Shown in pieces: positions 55,280-64,000 of a stretch of DNA of 64,000 nt (its first letter is position 1; every line of letters begins with the position of its first letter). The stretch covers positions 62,001-126,000 of the forward strand of contig JABLXQ010000013.1 in NCBI GenBank assembly GCA_013178375.1. Direction: 5' to 3'. The DNA is from Gammaproteobacteria bacterium (lineage in GTDB: Bacteria; Pseudomonadota; Gammaproteobacteria; Pseudomonadales; Ketobacteraceae). The position numbers were made by a program, and so were the translations under genes. The notes below the pieces were generated by a model, which was not told where the DNA came from, searched no databases, and saw only the letters and a program-made list of their open reading frames with translations.

Positions 55280-55368
55280 TTACCTGTTTTGCCACTTTGG
55301 CCGCCGGCGCGATGCCGGCGGTGCGTATTGAATAGTGCGCGTCAAGCGGCGCGGCTAACGCCTGCGGG

Positions 55369-55791
55369 TCACTTGCGAAACGGCGTGGTGAACACACTGC
55401 CAATGAATTTGCCGAATGACAGCGACCAGTCGAAGTAATCCCGCCACTCCGTAATCTTGCCATCCTTCACCACAAACACGCCCATCACGGGCAGTTCGGC
55501 GCGGAAGAACTTGCCGCCCAGGGTGTCCACCCGCTCGGTCATGACCACGTCGCCATTGCTTGCGATATTGATCATGTCCACCTTGAACTCGGTCATGGCC
55601 TTGCCCATGCCCTGCAACGCCTTGGCAACGTTGCGCTTGCCGCGGGCGGTGTGGAAAGGCACGTTCTGGTACACGCAGTCGTCGGCAATCAGTGCCAGTG
55701 CGGCGTCCATGTCCAGTTTACTGCTGGCTTGCAGAAATTCTTCGACCACGGTCCGCGCATCGGCAACGGTCTTGTCCATTACGGTATCCAT
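55369..55791 (-). CDS. SnoaL-like / limonene-1,2-epoxide hydrolase family protein
   Basis: A 140-residue NTF2-fold protein. VEEFLQASSKLDMDAALALIADDCVYQNVP and VFVVKDGKITEWRDYFDW, with the W-R-D-Y-F motif, fit limonene-1,2-epoxide hydrolases. AAGGAG precedes the ATG. Substrate unknown; such names are often used for NTF2-like proteins without that activity, so I limit the call to the family. Confidence 0.8.
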   Translation of the reverse strand: MDTVMDKTVADARTVVEEFLQASSKLDMDAALALIADDCVYQNVPFHTARGKRNVAKALQGMGKAMTEFKVDMINIASNGDVVMTERVDTLGGKFFRAELPVMGVFVVKDGKITEWRDYFDWSLSFGKFIGSVFTTPFRK

Positions 55792-55852
55792 CCTGGCTCT
55801 CCTTGAGTTCGGTCACGCCTTGAATTCAGTCACGCGTTGATCCATTTACACC

Positions 55853-56689
55853 CTAATCCAGCAACCCGAACGACACCACATTCAGCATCGTCTGTTTGCC
55901 GCGCTTGCCCTTCTCATAAACCAGATTCCCGTTGGCATCCAGATCCGGATGCTGCGGATAGTTATGTTTCAGCACTGCCACCGTCGAGGTCTGCAAATCT
56001 TCCAGGCCCAGCTCCGCGTACGCCTTGGCCATGATCGCCAGCGCATCCGGCACCGATGGGCTGGAATCGAAATTCTCCACCACATAACGACCGCGATTCG
56101 CTGCCGCCACATAGGCACCGCGCCGCATGTAATAATCCGCCGCCTTCAGTTCGTAGGCCGCCAGCAGGTTGCGCAGGTAGATCATGCGCTGGCGTGCATC
56201 GGCCGCGTAAACACTGTTGGGGAAACGGTTGATCAGGCGGTTGAAATCCTCGAACGATTCCCGCGCCGGCCCCATGTCGCGCTCGGTGAAATCGCTGGGA
56301 ATGAAGCGCTCGATCAAGCCCCGGTCCACACTGTAAGACGACAGGCCCTTCATGTAATAGGCATAGTCCAGCTGGGCATGATCGGGGTTGGTGTTGATGA
56401 AACGTTCGGCGGTGGCGGCGGCGGCTTCGTAATCCAGCGCCCGGTAATGGCAGTAGATCAGGTCCAGCTTCGCCTGCGACGCATAACGGCCGAACGGATA
56501 GCGCGATTCCAGCCCCTGCAGACGCTCGATCGCCATCGTCATGTTGTTGTTTTCGATGGCATCCTGCGCCTCTTCATAGAACTGGCGCTCGGACAGCTGC
56601 GGCGTTTTCGGATCGGACGCACAGCCTGTGAGCAGGGCAGTAGCCAGCAGGAAGGTCGCAACAAGGAAAGGCAAAAGCCGGATTCGCAT
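55853..56689 (-). CDS. bamD: outer membrane assembly lipoprotein BamD
   Basis: A 278-residue lipoprotein of the BAM complex. Lipobox LLTGC near residue 23 after a signal peptide, then tetratricopeptide repeats (QFYEEAQDAIENNNMTMAIERL, YPFGRYASQAKLDLIY, LIERFIPSDFTERDMGPARESFEDFNRLINRFPNS). It links BamA with the other parts and helps insert beta-barrel proteins. ATG at 56689 preferred to GTG at 56701. Divergent from rluD, a conserved arrangement. Confidence 0.95.
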   Translation of the reverse strand: MRIRLLPFLVATFLLATALLTGCASDPKTPQLSERQFYEEAQDAIENNNMTMAIERLQGLESRYPFGRYASQAKLDLIYCHYRALDYEAAAATAERFINTNPDHAQLDYAYYMKGLSSYSVDRGLIERFIPSDFTERDMGPARESFEDFNRLINRFPNSVYAADARQRMIYLRNLLAAYELKAADYYMRRGAYVAAANRGRYVVENFDSSPSVPDALAIMAKAYAELGLEDLQTSTVAVLKHNYPQHPDLDANGNLVYEKGKRGKQTMLNVVSFGLLD

Positions 56690-56821
56690 GCGGGAAGTCA
56701 CTCGGATTCAGGTCGGAAAAGGGAAATCGGTAGCCGGGCATTATAACGGCAATAACTGTAATGGCCACATTGGTCGCCGCACTTGCTAGAATGGCAGACC
56801 GATCCCAGCTGAGCGAGTTCC

Positions 56822-57778
56822 ATGACCCAACATATTCAACTGCAGGCCGAAGTGCCCGATTCCCTGGCCGGACAGCGGCTGGACCAGGCCGCGGCCGAAC
56901 TTTTCCCTGATTACTCCCGTTCCCGCCTGCAAACCTGGATCAAGAACGGCGACCTCAAGGTGAACGGCGCAGTCCGCAAAACCCGGGAAAAGGTGCTGGG
57001 GGGCGAGACCCTGGAACTGTCGGCGGAACTGGTGGCGGATGAAAGCTGGGAACCCCAGCCCATCGACCTGGACATCATCTACGAGGACGAACACCTGCTG
57101 GTGATCAACAAGCCGGTGGGCCTGGTGGTGCACCCGGGCGCCGGCAATACCGACAGCACGCTGCTCAATGCGCTGCTGCACCATTGCCCGGATCTGGCCA
57201 CGCTGCCCCGGGCCGGCATCGTCCACCGCATCGACAAGGACACCACAGGCCTGCTGGTGGTCGCCAAAACCCTGAAAGCGCATACTTCCCTGGTAGACCA
57301 GCTGCAGGAAAAGACGGCTTACCGCGAATACGAAGCCATCTGCACCGGCGTCATGACCGGCGGCGGCAAGGTGGATGAACCCATCGGCCGCCATCCCACC
57401 ATCCGCACCAAGCAGGCGGTGACCCACACCGGCAAGCCGGCGGTCACTCATTACCGTGTGCTGGAACGGTTTCGCGGCCATACTTACATTAAAGTGCAGC
57501 TGGAAACCGGCCGCACCCACCAGATCCGCGTGCACATGGCCTATATTCAATATCCTCTGCTGGGTGATCCCGTTTACGGCCAGCGCCTGCGTCTGCCCAA
57601 GGGCGCCACGCCGGAACTGATCGACGCCATGCGCCGCTTCAAGCGCCAGGCCCTGCATGCCCGCAAGCTGGGCGTGCAACACCCGGGCACCGGGGAGTAC
57701 ATGGAATGGGAAACCCCGCTGCCGGACGACTTCAAAACCATGCTGCAGGTACTGCGCCATGACGCTCAATCGGATTGA
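56822..57778 (+). CDS. rluD: 23S rRNA pseudouridine synthase RluD
   Basis: A 318-residue enzyme modifying U1911, U1915 and U1917 of helix 69. N-terminal S4 RNA-binding domain (RLDQAAAELFPDYSRSRLQTWIKNGDLKVNG) and catalytic domain with GIVHRIDKDTTGLLVVAK (nucleophile Asp in RIDKDT). The C-terminal QALHARKLGVQHPGTGEYMEWE is typical. The pgeF gene begins 20 bp before its stop. Confidence 0.97.
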   Translation: MTQHIQLQAEVPDSLAGQRLDQAAAELFPDYSRSRLQTWIKNGDLKVNGAVRKTREKVLGGETLELSAELVADESWEPQPIDLDIIYEDEHLLVINKPVGLVVHPGAGNTDSTLLNALLHHCPDLATLPRAGIVHRIDKDTTGLLVVAKTLKAHTSLVDQLQEKTAYREYEAICTGVMTGGGKVDEPIGRHPTIRTKQAVTHTGKPAVTHYRVLERFRGHTYIKVQLETGRTHQIRVHMAYIQYPLLGDPVYGQRLRLPKGATPELIDAMRRFKRQALHARKLGVQHPGTGEYMEWETPLPDDFKTMLQVLRHDAQSD

Positions 57779-58523
57779 CGACGCACTGGTCCAACACTGG
57801 CTGACTCCTGACTGGTCTGCACCGGATCGTGTGCGTGGCTATGTCACCACCCGCGCCGGCCATCTCAGCGCCCATCCCTATGACGGCTTCAACACCGCCA
57901 ATCACGTGGGCGATGATCCCGGTCATGTAGAAGCCAACCGGCAGTCGCTGGCGGAATATTTCGACTGGACGCGGGAACCGCAGTGGCTGAAGCAGGTGCA
58001 TGGCGTTGACGTGATCGAGGCCCGTGGTGACGGCATCGAACGGGATGGAGATGCCGTCTTCACCCGCGAACCGGGCCAGGTCTGTACCCTGCACACCGCC
58101 GACTGCCTGCCGGTGTTTTTCACCAGCCAGCAGGGCGATGTCGTGGGGCTGGCCCACGCCGGCTGGCGCGGTCTGGCCGATGGCGTGCTGGAATCCACCG
58201 TTGAAAAAATGGGCGTGTCCCCCGATCTGTTACAGGTGTGGTTTGGACCTGCCATCGGTCAGGAAGCGTTCGAAGTGGGTGACGACGTGCGCGATGCCTT
58301 TCTCGCCATCGATGCTGCCGCCGAAAGCTGCTTCCACTTGAATATGCGTGACCGCTGGCAATGCGATTTGTACGGACTGGCCCGCCAGCGCCTGCAATCC
58401 GTTGGCGTGCAGACCATCAGCGGCGGCAGTTTCTGCAGCTTCACCGACCCGCGTTTTTTTTCCTATCGCCGCCAATCGGTTACCGGCCGCATGCTGGCCA
58501 TGATCTGGATTGAGCAGGAGTGA
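57759..58523 (+). CDS. pgeF: peptidoglycan editing factor PgeF (YfiH/laccase-domain)
   Basis: A 254-residue Cu-oxidase_4 family protein. LHTADCLPVFF and LAHAGWRGLADG carry the conserved Cys/His metal ligands; FGPAIGQEAFEVGDDV and FSYRRQSVTGRMLAMIWI follow. Family members act as purine nucleoside phosphorylases or as editing factors that keep L-Ser out of the peptidoglycan stem. The ATG at 57759 overlaps rluD by 20 bp, as in E. coli-like loci rluD-yfiH-clpB. Confidence 0.94.
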   Translation: MTLNRIDDALVQHWLTPDWSAPDRVRGYVTTRAGHLSAHPYDGFNTANHVGDDPGHVEANRQSLAEYFDWTREPQWLKQVHGVDVIEARGDGIERDGDAVFTREPGQVCTLHTADCLPVFFTSQQGDVVGLAHAGWRGLADGVLESTVEKMGVSPDLLQVWFGPAIGQEAFEVGDDVRDAFLAIDAAAESCFHLNMRDRWQCDLYGLARQRLQSVGVQTISGGSFCSFTDPRFFSYRRQSVTGRMLAMIWIEQE

Positions 58524-58597
58524 TGTCGCAGGCGGCGGCAACTCCACCAACAGTTTGATCCAGCGCAAGATTCAGTACGGCTTTCCACCGGGCCGCG

Positions 58598-58626
58598 CTT
58601 GAAAACCCACCCAGTCGGCCCCATCT
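58598..58626 (+). promoter_or_regulatory. sigma-32 heat-shock promoter of clpB
   Basis: CTTGAAA (58598-58604) and CCCCATCT (58619-58626) are separated by 14 bp, an essentially consensus heat-shock promoter 50 bp before the clpB start. Confidence 0.9.
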
Positions 58627-58675
58627 TTTTGGCAATCAGCACGCAATCCTGTGAATTGCCAAGGGGAACCATTAC

Positions 58676-61249
58676 ATGCGTATCGACCGACTGACCAGCA
58701 AACTGCAAATGGCACTGTCTGACGCACAGTCCATTGCCGTAGGTCGCGATCACAACTTTATCGAACCGATTCACCTGCTCTCCGCCATGGTGGAGGACGC
58801 CTCCGGTGGCGTGCGTCCGCTGCTGGCGCAGTGCGGCGTCAACATCAGCCAGCTGCGCGACGAAATAACCGCGCAACTGATCCGCATGCCGCAAGTGCAG
58901 AACCACAGCGGCGACGTGCACATGTCCAACGACTTGGGCCGCATCCTCAACGTGGCCGACAAAATGTCGCAGCAGCGCAACGACAAATTCATTTCCAGTG
59001 AAATCGTCGTGCTTGCCATGATCGAGGACAAGGGCACGCTGGGCAGTATGTTCAAAAAGCTCGGCGTCACCAAAAAGGATCTGGAAACCGCCATCGAAAA
59101 AGTCCGTGGGGGCGAAAACGTGAAAGAACAGAATGCAGAAGAATCCCGTCAGGCCCTGGAAAAATACACCATGGACCTGACCAAGCGCGCCGTTGACGGC
59201 AAGCTCGATCCGGTGATCGGCCGCGACGACGAAATCCGCCGCACCATTCAGGTGTTGCAGCGTCGCACCAAGAACAACCCGGTGCTGATTGGCGAACCCG
59301 GCGTGGGTAAAACCGCGATTGTCGAAGGTCTGGCGCAACGCATCGTGAATGGCGAAGTGCCGGAAGGTCTGAAAAACAAGCGCGTACTGTCGCTCGACAT
59401 GGGTTCACTGCTGGCCGGTGCCAAATACCGCGGCGAATTCGAAGAGCGTCTGAAAAGCGTATTGAACGAGCTGGCGAAGGAAGAGGGCAGCGTGATCCTC
59501 TTCATCGACGAGCTGCACACCATGGTCGGCGCCGGTAAAGGCGAGGGCGCAATGGACGCCGGTAACATGCTGAAGCCGGCGCTGGCTCGCGGCGAACTGC
59601 ACTGCGTCGGTGCCACCACACTGGACGAATATCGTAAATACATCGAAAAAGACGCCGCACTGGAGCGCCGCTTCCAGAAAGTGCTGGTGGACCAGCCCAC
59701 GGTGGAAGACACCATCGCCATCCTGCGCGGTCTGAAAGAACGTTATGAAGTGCACCACGGCGTCGACATCACCGATTCCGCCATAGTGGAAGCGGCAAAA
59801 CTGTCGCACCGCTACATCACCGACCGCCAGCTGCCGGACAAAGCCATCGACCTGATCGACGAAGCCGCCAGCCGCATCCGCATGGAAATGGATTCCAAGC
59901 CGGAAGAACTCGACCGCCTCGAACGCCGTCTCATCCAGTTGAAAATGGAACGCGAGGCATTGAAAAAAGAGGAAGACGAAGCGTCGCGCAAACGGCTGGA
60001 AAAACTCAACGAGGACATCAACCGCATCGAGCGAGAATACGCCGACCTGGAAGAAATCTGGACCGCCGAGAAAGCTGCACTGCAAGGCAGCCAGCAGATC
60101 AGGGCAGAACTGGAACAGGCCCGCATCGACATGGAACACGCCCGCCGTGCCGGCGATCTGGCGCGCATGTCCGAGCTGCAATACGGCCGCATTCCCGATC
60201 TGGAAAAACGTCTCGATATGGCCGCGCAGGCCGAGATGATGGAAATGAAACTGCTGCGCAACAAGGTCACCGAGGAAGAAATCGCCGAGGTCGTCTCCAA
60301 GTGGACCGGCATTCCCGTCTCCAAAATGCTGGAAGGCGAGCGCGACAAACTGCTGCGGATGGAAGATGCTCTGCACCAGCGCGTGATCGGGCAGCACGAA
60401 GCCATTGTCGCCGTGTCGAACGCCATTCGCCGTTCCCGCGCCGGCCTGTCAGACCCCAACCGTCCCAACGGCTCGTTCCTGTTCCTGGGCCCCACCGGTG
60501 TGGGCAAGACCGAACTGTGCAAGGCGCTGGCAAACTTCCTGTTCGACACCGACGACGCCATGGTCCGCATCGACATGTCGGAATTCATGGAGAAGCACTC
60601 CGTGGCCCGTCTGATTGGTGCGCCGCCGGGCTATGTGGGTTATGAAGAGGGCGGCTACCTCACCGAGCTGGTGCGCCGCAAACCCTATTCAGTGATCCTG
60701 CTGGACGAGGTGGAAAAGGCCCATCCCGACGTGTTCAACATTCTGCTGCAGGTGCTGGAAGATGGCCGCCTTACCGACGGCCAGGGCCGCACGGTGGATT
60801 TCAAGAACACGGTGATCGTCATGACGTCCAACATGGGCTCGGACATCATCCAAACCATGACCGGCGTGGACGAGTATGACCGCATGAAGGCCGCCGTGAT
60901 GGACATCGTCGCTACCCGGTTCCGCCCCGAGCTGATCAACCGTATCGACGAAGTGGTGGTGTTCCACCCGCTGGCCCACAGCCAGATTCGAGGCATCGCC
61001 ACCATTCAGCTGGCCAACCTGCGCAAGCGGCTGGCGGAGCGGGATCTTAGCCTGGAACTATCGGATGCCGTGATGGACAAGCTGGTGGAGGCGGGTTTCG
61101 ACCCGGTCTATGGCGCTCGTCCGCTCAAGCGCGCTATCCAGCGGGAGATCGAAAACCCGCTGGCCCAGGACATCCTGTCCGGCCGGTTCCTGCCGCGGGA
61201 TACCATTCGGGGCGAACTGCGGGATGGCAGGATCGTCTTTGGCAAGTAA
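58676..61249 (+). CDS. clpB: disaggregase chaperone ClpB
   Basis: An 857-residue Hsp100. N-domain (1-145), first AAA+ with GEPGVGKT at 206-213, the coiled-coil middle domain (about 400-520) that binds DnaK, and second AAA+ with GPTGVGKT near 604. Walker [12 protein letters not shown] and [15 protein letters not shown] are present. It dissolves protein aggregates with DnaK/DnaJ/GrpE. Driven by the sigma-32 promoter upstream; a strong terminator follows. Confidence 0.98.
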   Translation: MRIDRLTSKLQMALSDAQSIAVGRDHNFIEPIHLLSAMVEDASGGVRPLLAQCGVNISQLRDEITAQLIRMPQVQNHSGDVHMSNDLGRILNVADKMSQQRNDKFISSEIVVLAMIEDKGTLGSMFKKLGVTKKDLETAIEKVRGGENVKEQNAEESRQALEKYTMDLTKRAVDGKLDPVIGRDDEIRRTIQVLQRRTKNNPVLIGEPGVGKTAIVEGLAQRIVNGEVPEGLKNKRVLSLDMGSLLAGAKYRGEFEERLKSVLNELAKEEGSVILFIDELHTMVGAGKGEGAMDAGNMLKPALARGELHCVGATTLDEYRKYIEKDAALERRFQKVLVDQPTVEDTIAILRGLKERYEVHHGVDITDSAIVEAAKLSHRYITDRQLPDKAIDLIDEAASRIRMEMDSKPEELDRLERRLIQLKMEREALKKEEDEASRKRLEKLNEDINRIEREYADLEEIWTAEKAALQGSQQIRAELEQARIDMEHARRAGDLARMSELQYGRIPDLEKRLDMAAQAEMMEMKLLRNKVTEEEIAEVVSKWTGIPVSKMLEGERDKLLRMEDALHQRVIGQHEAIVAVSNAIRRSRAGLSDPNRPNGSFLFLGPTGVGKTELCKALANFLFDTDDAMVRIDMSEFMEKHSVARLIGAPPGYVGYEEGGYLTELVRRKPYSVILLDEVEKAHPDVFNILLQVLEDGRLTDGQGRTVDFKNTVIVMTSNMGSDIIQTMTGVDEYDRMKAAVMDIVATRFRPELINRIDEVVVFHPLAHSQIRGIATIQLANLRKRLAERDLSLELSDAVMDKLVEAGFDPVYGARPLKRAIQREIENPLAQDILSGRFLPRDTIRGELRDGRIVFGK

Positions 61250-61272
61250 GCGGCCAGGCATCCATCCCCTCT

Positions 61273-61311
61273 AAAACAAAACCCCCAGCTTCAGACCGGG
61301 GGTTTTGTTTT
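61273..61311. terminator. terminator after clpB
   Basis: AAAACAAAACCCCC and GGGGGTTTTGTTTT pair in a long stem around AGCTTCAGACC. Flanking A and T runs would allow both directions (clpB and the leftward DUF4124 gene). Confidence 0.9.
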
Positions 61312-61341
61312 CAGGGCGGGCTCACCAGCCACAGCCTAAGT

Positions 61342-61806
61342 CTATTTGCAATTTTCCTGGATGTAGGTTTCTGCCCCTTTGGTGCGCTCCGCCTTTTCCT
61401 CTTCAGTCAGGTAGCGGTACTCGCCTTTGGCATCCTTCTCGCGGATGCGGGGGCTGTTTTTCAGGGCGCTCAGGTTCTGCTTATAGATTTCGCAGTTTTC
61501 CTTGACGATCTTGGCATTTTCCTCGGATTCGACTTTTTCTTCCTTCTTCTCTTTATCGGCAGCCGCATCACCCATCAGTTTGGCCTGCTTCTTCTCCAGG
61601 TCTTCCTCGGTCGCAGGCTGGTCGGAGGGCACACCGGTACTCACGCTCACCTTCTGGGCCTTGCTCGGGTCCGGCGGGTTTTCGCCGTAGTGGACTACCC
61701 CCGCGCTGTCCGTCCACTTGTAATACTTGCCCGCCGCTTCGGCAGCGGAAACGAAACAGAAGGAGAGCAAAGCAGCCGCCAAGACCGCGGAACGATAGGT
61801 TTTCAT
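61342..61806 (-). CDS. DUF4124 domain secreted protein
   Basis: A 154-residue protein. Signal peptide MKTYRSAVLAAALLSFCFVSAAEA, then the DUF4124 motif KYYKWTDSAGVVHYGENPP, and a charged helical part rich in Glu and Lys with two late cysteines (ENCEIY, ENCK) that may form a disulphide. Periplasmic; function not known for the family. The ATG at 61806 starts the signal peptide; an ATG six codons earlier is less likely. Confidence 0.85.
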   Translation of the reverse strand: MKTYRSAVLAAALLSFCFVSAAEAAGKYYKWTDSAGVVHYGENPPDPSKAQKVSVSTGVPSDQPATEEDLEKKQAKLMGDAAADKEKKEEKVESEENAKIVKENCEIYKQNLSALKNSPRIREKDAKGEYRYLTEEEKAERTKGAETYIQENCK

Positions 61807-61824
61807 TGTTGTACCAAGCTCCAT

Positions 61825-62325
61825 GGAAAATACTCCTATTCAATATAGCGGGTTAACTGTCCAGCGCGTAGAAAATCAGGAACAAACTGTGAAGGGGTCG
61901 GAAATCTGCCGACCTGACGGTCGAAACAGCCGCTTTCCCCCGGGTTTGGCAGGTTTTGTCGTCTATTGACAAAATCCCCAAGCGTGTCAACATAAGCGGC
62001 TCACTGAGGTGGGTGCAGGCCGGCGGGACAAACCCCATGCAGCCTGCGCTAGAGCGAGAATTTCGCCATTTAATCGCAGTCACCATCTGCTTTACCCCGT
62101 CGATCTCGCTGGAAGAATCATATGCCCAAAGCGTATGAGGTGGAACAAGCCCCAACCCTTGGTTTTTCTGCCAGCACTAGCTTAAACCCACAGTCCCAGG
62201 CTGTACGCAACCATTGCCGCGCATGCAGGGAACTGAATTCACTGAACCATTAACGCAGAAGCAAATGCTTGAGCATCCCCCGGCTTGGCCTCCGGCAGGC
62301 GTTGTTCAAGACGAGGTGTGAGATC
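61825..62325. other. intergenic region before ilvI
   Basis: About 500 bases with no firm gene. TTGACA (61966-61971) with AACATA 17 bp downstream (61989-61994) is a moderate promoter. A 43-codon frame at 62122-62253 lacks branched-chain-residue runs, so it does not look like an attenuator leader. The region may hold a regulated leader, yet no hairpin pair typical for attenuation was found. Confidence 0.5.
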
Positions 62326-64000
62326 GTGGAACTTTTATCTGGCGCAGAAATGATCGTCCGCTCCCTCAAGGACGAAGGGGTTGAAACCATCTTTGGTTAT
62401 CCCGGCGGCGCAGTACTTCATATCTATGACGCACTGTTCCAGCAGAAAGGCATTACCCACGTCCTGGTCCGACACGAACAGGCGGCTGCCCATGCCGCCG
62501 ACGGTTTCGCCCGGGTCAGCGGCAAACCCGGCGTGGTGCTGGCCACGTCCGGTCCCGGTGCCACCAATACCGTCACTGGTATTGCCACCGCCTATATGGA
62601 TTCCATTCCGCTCGTCATCATCACCGGCCAGGTCCAGACCGACTGGATCGGCAACGACGCGTTCCAGGAAACCGACATCGTCGGCGTCACCCGCCCGATC
62701 GTCAAACACAGCTTCATGGTGAAGCGGACCGAAGATATTCCCTCCACCATCAAGAAAGCCTTTTATATAGCGACTACTGGCCGTCCCGGTCCGGTACTGG
62801 TGGACATTCCCAAGGATCTCACCAGTCCTGCACTCACATACGAATACCAGTACCCGTCCAAGGTCAAACTGCGTTCCTACAACGTGGTGAGCAAGGGGCA
62901 TTCCGGCCAGATCAAGAAAGCCGTCGACCTGATGATGGCGGCCAAACGCCCGATGATCTATTCCGGCGGCGGCGTCATCCTGGGCAATTCAGCTGACATG
63001 CTGACCGAACTGGTCCACAACCTGGGCTTCCCCTGCACCAACACCCTGATGGGTCTGGGTGGCATTCCCGGTGAAGACAAGCAGTTCGTCGGCATGCTGG
63101 GCATGCACGGCACCTACGAAGCCAATATGGCGATGCATCACGCGGATGTGCTGCTGGCGATAGGCGTGCGTTTCGACGACCGTGTCACCAACCACACCTC
63201 CAAGTTCTGCCCCAACGCGAAGATAATCCACATCGACGTGGATCCGGCCTCCATCGCCAAGAACGTTCCGGTCGACATCCCCATCGTTGGGCCGGTCGAT
63301 CAGGTGCTGAAGGAAATGCTGGAGCAGCTGGAAAAGACCGAGGAGCGCAACGACAAGTCTGCCCTGGAAGCCTGGTGGAAGCAGATCGATGCCTGGCGCG
63401 CTTACCACGGCCTGCGCTATGAAACCGCGCCGGGGATTCTGAAGCCGCAGCAGGTCATCGAGTGCCTGTACAAGGTCACCAACGGCGAGGCCATCGTTAC
63501 CTCCGACGTGGGCCAGCACCAGATGTTCGCGGCGCAGTTCTACAAGTTCAAGCGGCCGCGCCAGTGGATCAACTCCGGCGGTCTGGGCACCATGGGCTTT
63601 GGTCTGCCGGCGGCCATGGGCGCGCTGGTAGCCAGCCCGGATGCCACCGTTGCCTGCGTGACCGGTGAAGGCAGCATCCAGATGAATATCCAGGAGCTGT
63701 CCACCTGTCTGCAGTACAACTTCCCGGTGAAGATCATCAACGTCAACAACCAGTCCCTGGGCATGGTGCGTCAGTGGCAGGACATGCAGTACCAGGGCCG
63801 TCACTCCAGCTCCACCTATGAACAATCCCTGCCGGACTTTATCAAGCTGGCGGAAGCCTATGGTCACGTCGGTATCAAGGTTACCAAGCCGGAAGATCTC
63901 GAAGACGCCATGAAGGAAGCCTTTTCCCTCAAGGACCGCCTGGTGTTCATGGACATCTACGTCGACCCCAGCGAGCACGTCTATCCCATGCAGATCAAAG
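62326..64000 (+). CDS. ilvI: acetolactate synthase, large subunit (cut by window end)
   Basis: At least 558 codons open to the edge. It joins pyruvate units (or pyruvate with 2-oxobutyrate) in branched-chain amino acid synthesis. ThDP-dependent motifs: [16 protein letters not shown] with the catalytic Glu, [21 protein letters not shown], and the ThDP/metal motif [16 protein letters not shown] followed by [13 protein letters not shown]. The GTG at 62326 gives the conserved ELLSGAEM start and has GAGG upstream. The small subunit gene (ilvH) would be expected just outside the window. Confidence 0.95.
   Translation, partial: MELLSGAEMIVRSLKDEGVETIFGYPGGAVLHIYDALFQQKGITHVLVRHEQAAAHAADGFARVSGKPGVVLATSGPGATNTVTGIATAYMDSIPLVIITGQVQTDWIGNDAFQETDIVGVTRPIVKHSFMVKRTEDIPSTIKKAFYIATTGRPGPVLVDIPKDLTSPALTYEYQYPSKVKLRSYNVVSKGHSGQIKKAVDLMMAAKRPMIYSGGGVILGNSADMLTELVHNLGFPCTNTLMGLGGIPGEDKQFVGMLGMHGTYEANMAMHHADVLLAIGVRFDDRVTNHTSKFCPNAKIIHIDVDPASIAKNVPVDIPIVGPVDQVLKEMLEQLEKTEERNDKSALEAWWKQIDAWRAYHGLRYETAPGILKPQQVIECLYKVTNGEAIVTSDVGQHQMFAAQFYKFKRPRQWINSGGLGTMGFGLPAAMGALVASPDATVACVTGEGSIQMNIQELSTCLQYNFPVKIINVNNQSLGMVRQWQDMQYQGRHSSSTYEQSLPDFIKLAEAYGHVGIKVTKPEDLEDAMKEAFSLKDRLVFMDIYVDPSEHVYPMQIK

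Noticed and set aside
62122-62253. 43-codon frame as an ilv leader peptide
   Set aside because: It lacks a run of Leu, Val or Ile codons and has no following attenuator hairpin.

Overview
The window (about 60% GC by eye) reads as the chromosome of a marine-type gammaproteobacterium near Pseudomonas/Alcanivorax. The evidence is gene order: ispB | rplU-rpmA-obgE-proB | rpsT | murJ-ribF-ileS-lspA-fkpB-ispH-minor pilins-pilY1-pilE, then thiO, pilR/pilS, nadE, bamD | rluD-pgeF-clpB and ilvI. The genus cannot be fixed from this sequence alone.

Region 1 (1-5.1 kb) is housekeeping: a pterin synthase-like gene cut by the left edge, dihydroorotase, an NDH-2-like flavoprotein, a peptide deformylase, an EVE protein and a zinc-ribbon-like unknown.

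Region 2 (5,116-21,041) is a 15.9 kb integrated element. It is bounded by a 50-bp perfect direct repeat; the right copy is part of an intact tRNA-Pro(CGG) gene and the left copy is the displaced 3' part. Next to the left repeat is a P4-type tyrosine integrase. Inward come a small HTH regulator with operator-like repeats, a Toprim primase, a DUF3631 ATPase and a long run of small, often 4-bp-overlapping genes. These include a lambda Nu1-like protein, an HK97-type prohead protease, a second terminase-small-subunit-like protein and a 771-residue tail tape measure protein. I see no large terminase, portal, major capsid or other tail gene, and no lysis gene. I read this as a phage satellite that parasitises a helper phage, possibly at DNA recognition, prohead maturation and tail length. 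A decayed prophage is the main alternative. The right part carries three coupled unknown genes, a DUF4224-like protein, a second AlpA-like HTH protein and a visibly AT-richer cargo: a Panacea-like/PemK-like pair and a CopG/BrnT-like toxin-antitoxin pair.

Region 3 (21-33.7 kb) covers isoprenoid, ribosome, cell-wall and translation genes: ispB, rplU, rpmA, obgE, proB, rpsT, murJ, ribF, ileS, lspA, fkpB and ispH.

Region 4 (33.8-53.5 kb) is a type IV pilus locus with two consecutive minor-pilin/PilY1 sets. The first is fimT-pilV-pilW-pilX-unknown-pilY1-pilE. The second is pilE-like, pilV, pilW, pilX and pilY1, with a fimT-like gene facing it. The first PilY1 is very large (1,667 residues) because about 525 residues of low-complexity predicted coiled coil lie between its von Willebrand A domain and its beta-propeller. 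thiO, pilR, pilS and a PP0621-family gene follow.

Region 5 (53.6-64 kb) holds nadE, a SnoaL-like protein, bamD, rluD, pgeF, clpB with a close match to the sigma-32 promoter consensus, a DUF4124 protein and ilvI, which runs off the right edge.
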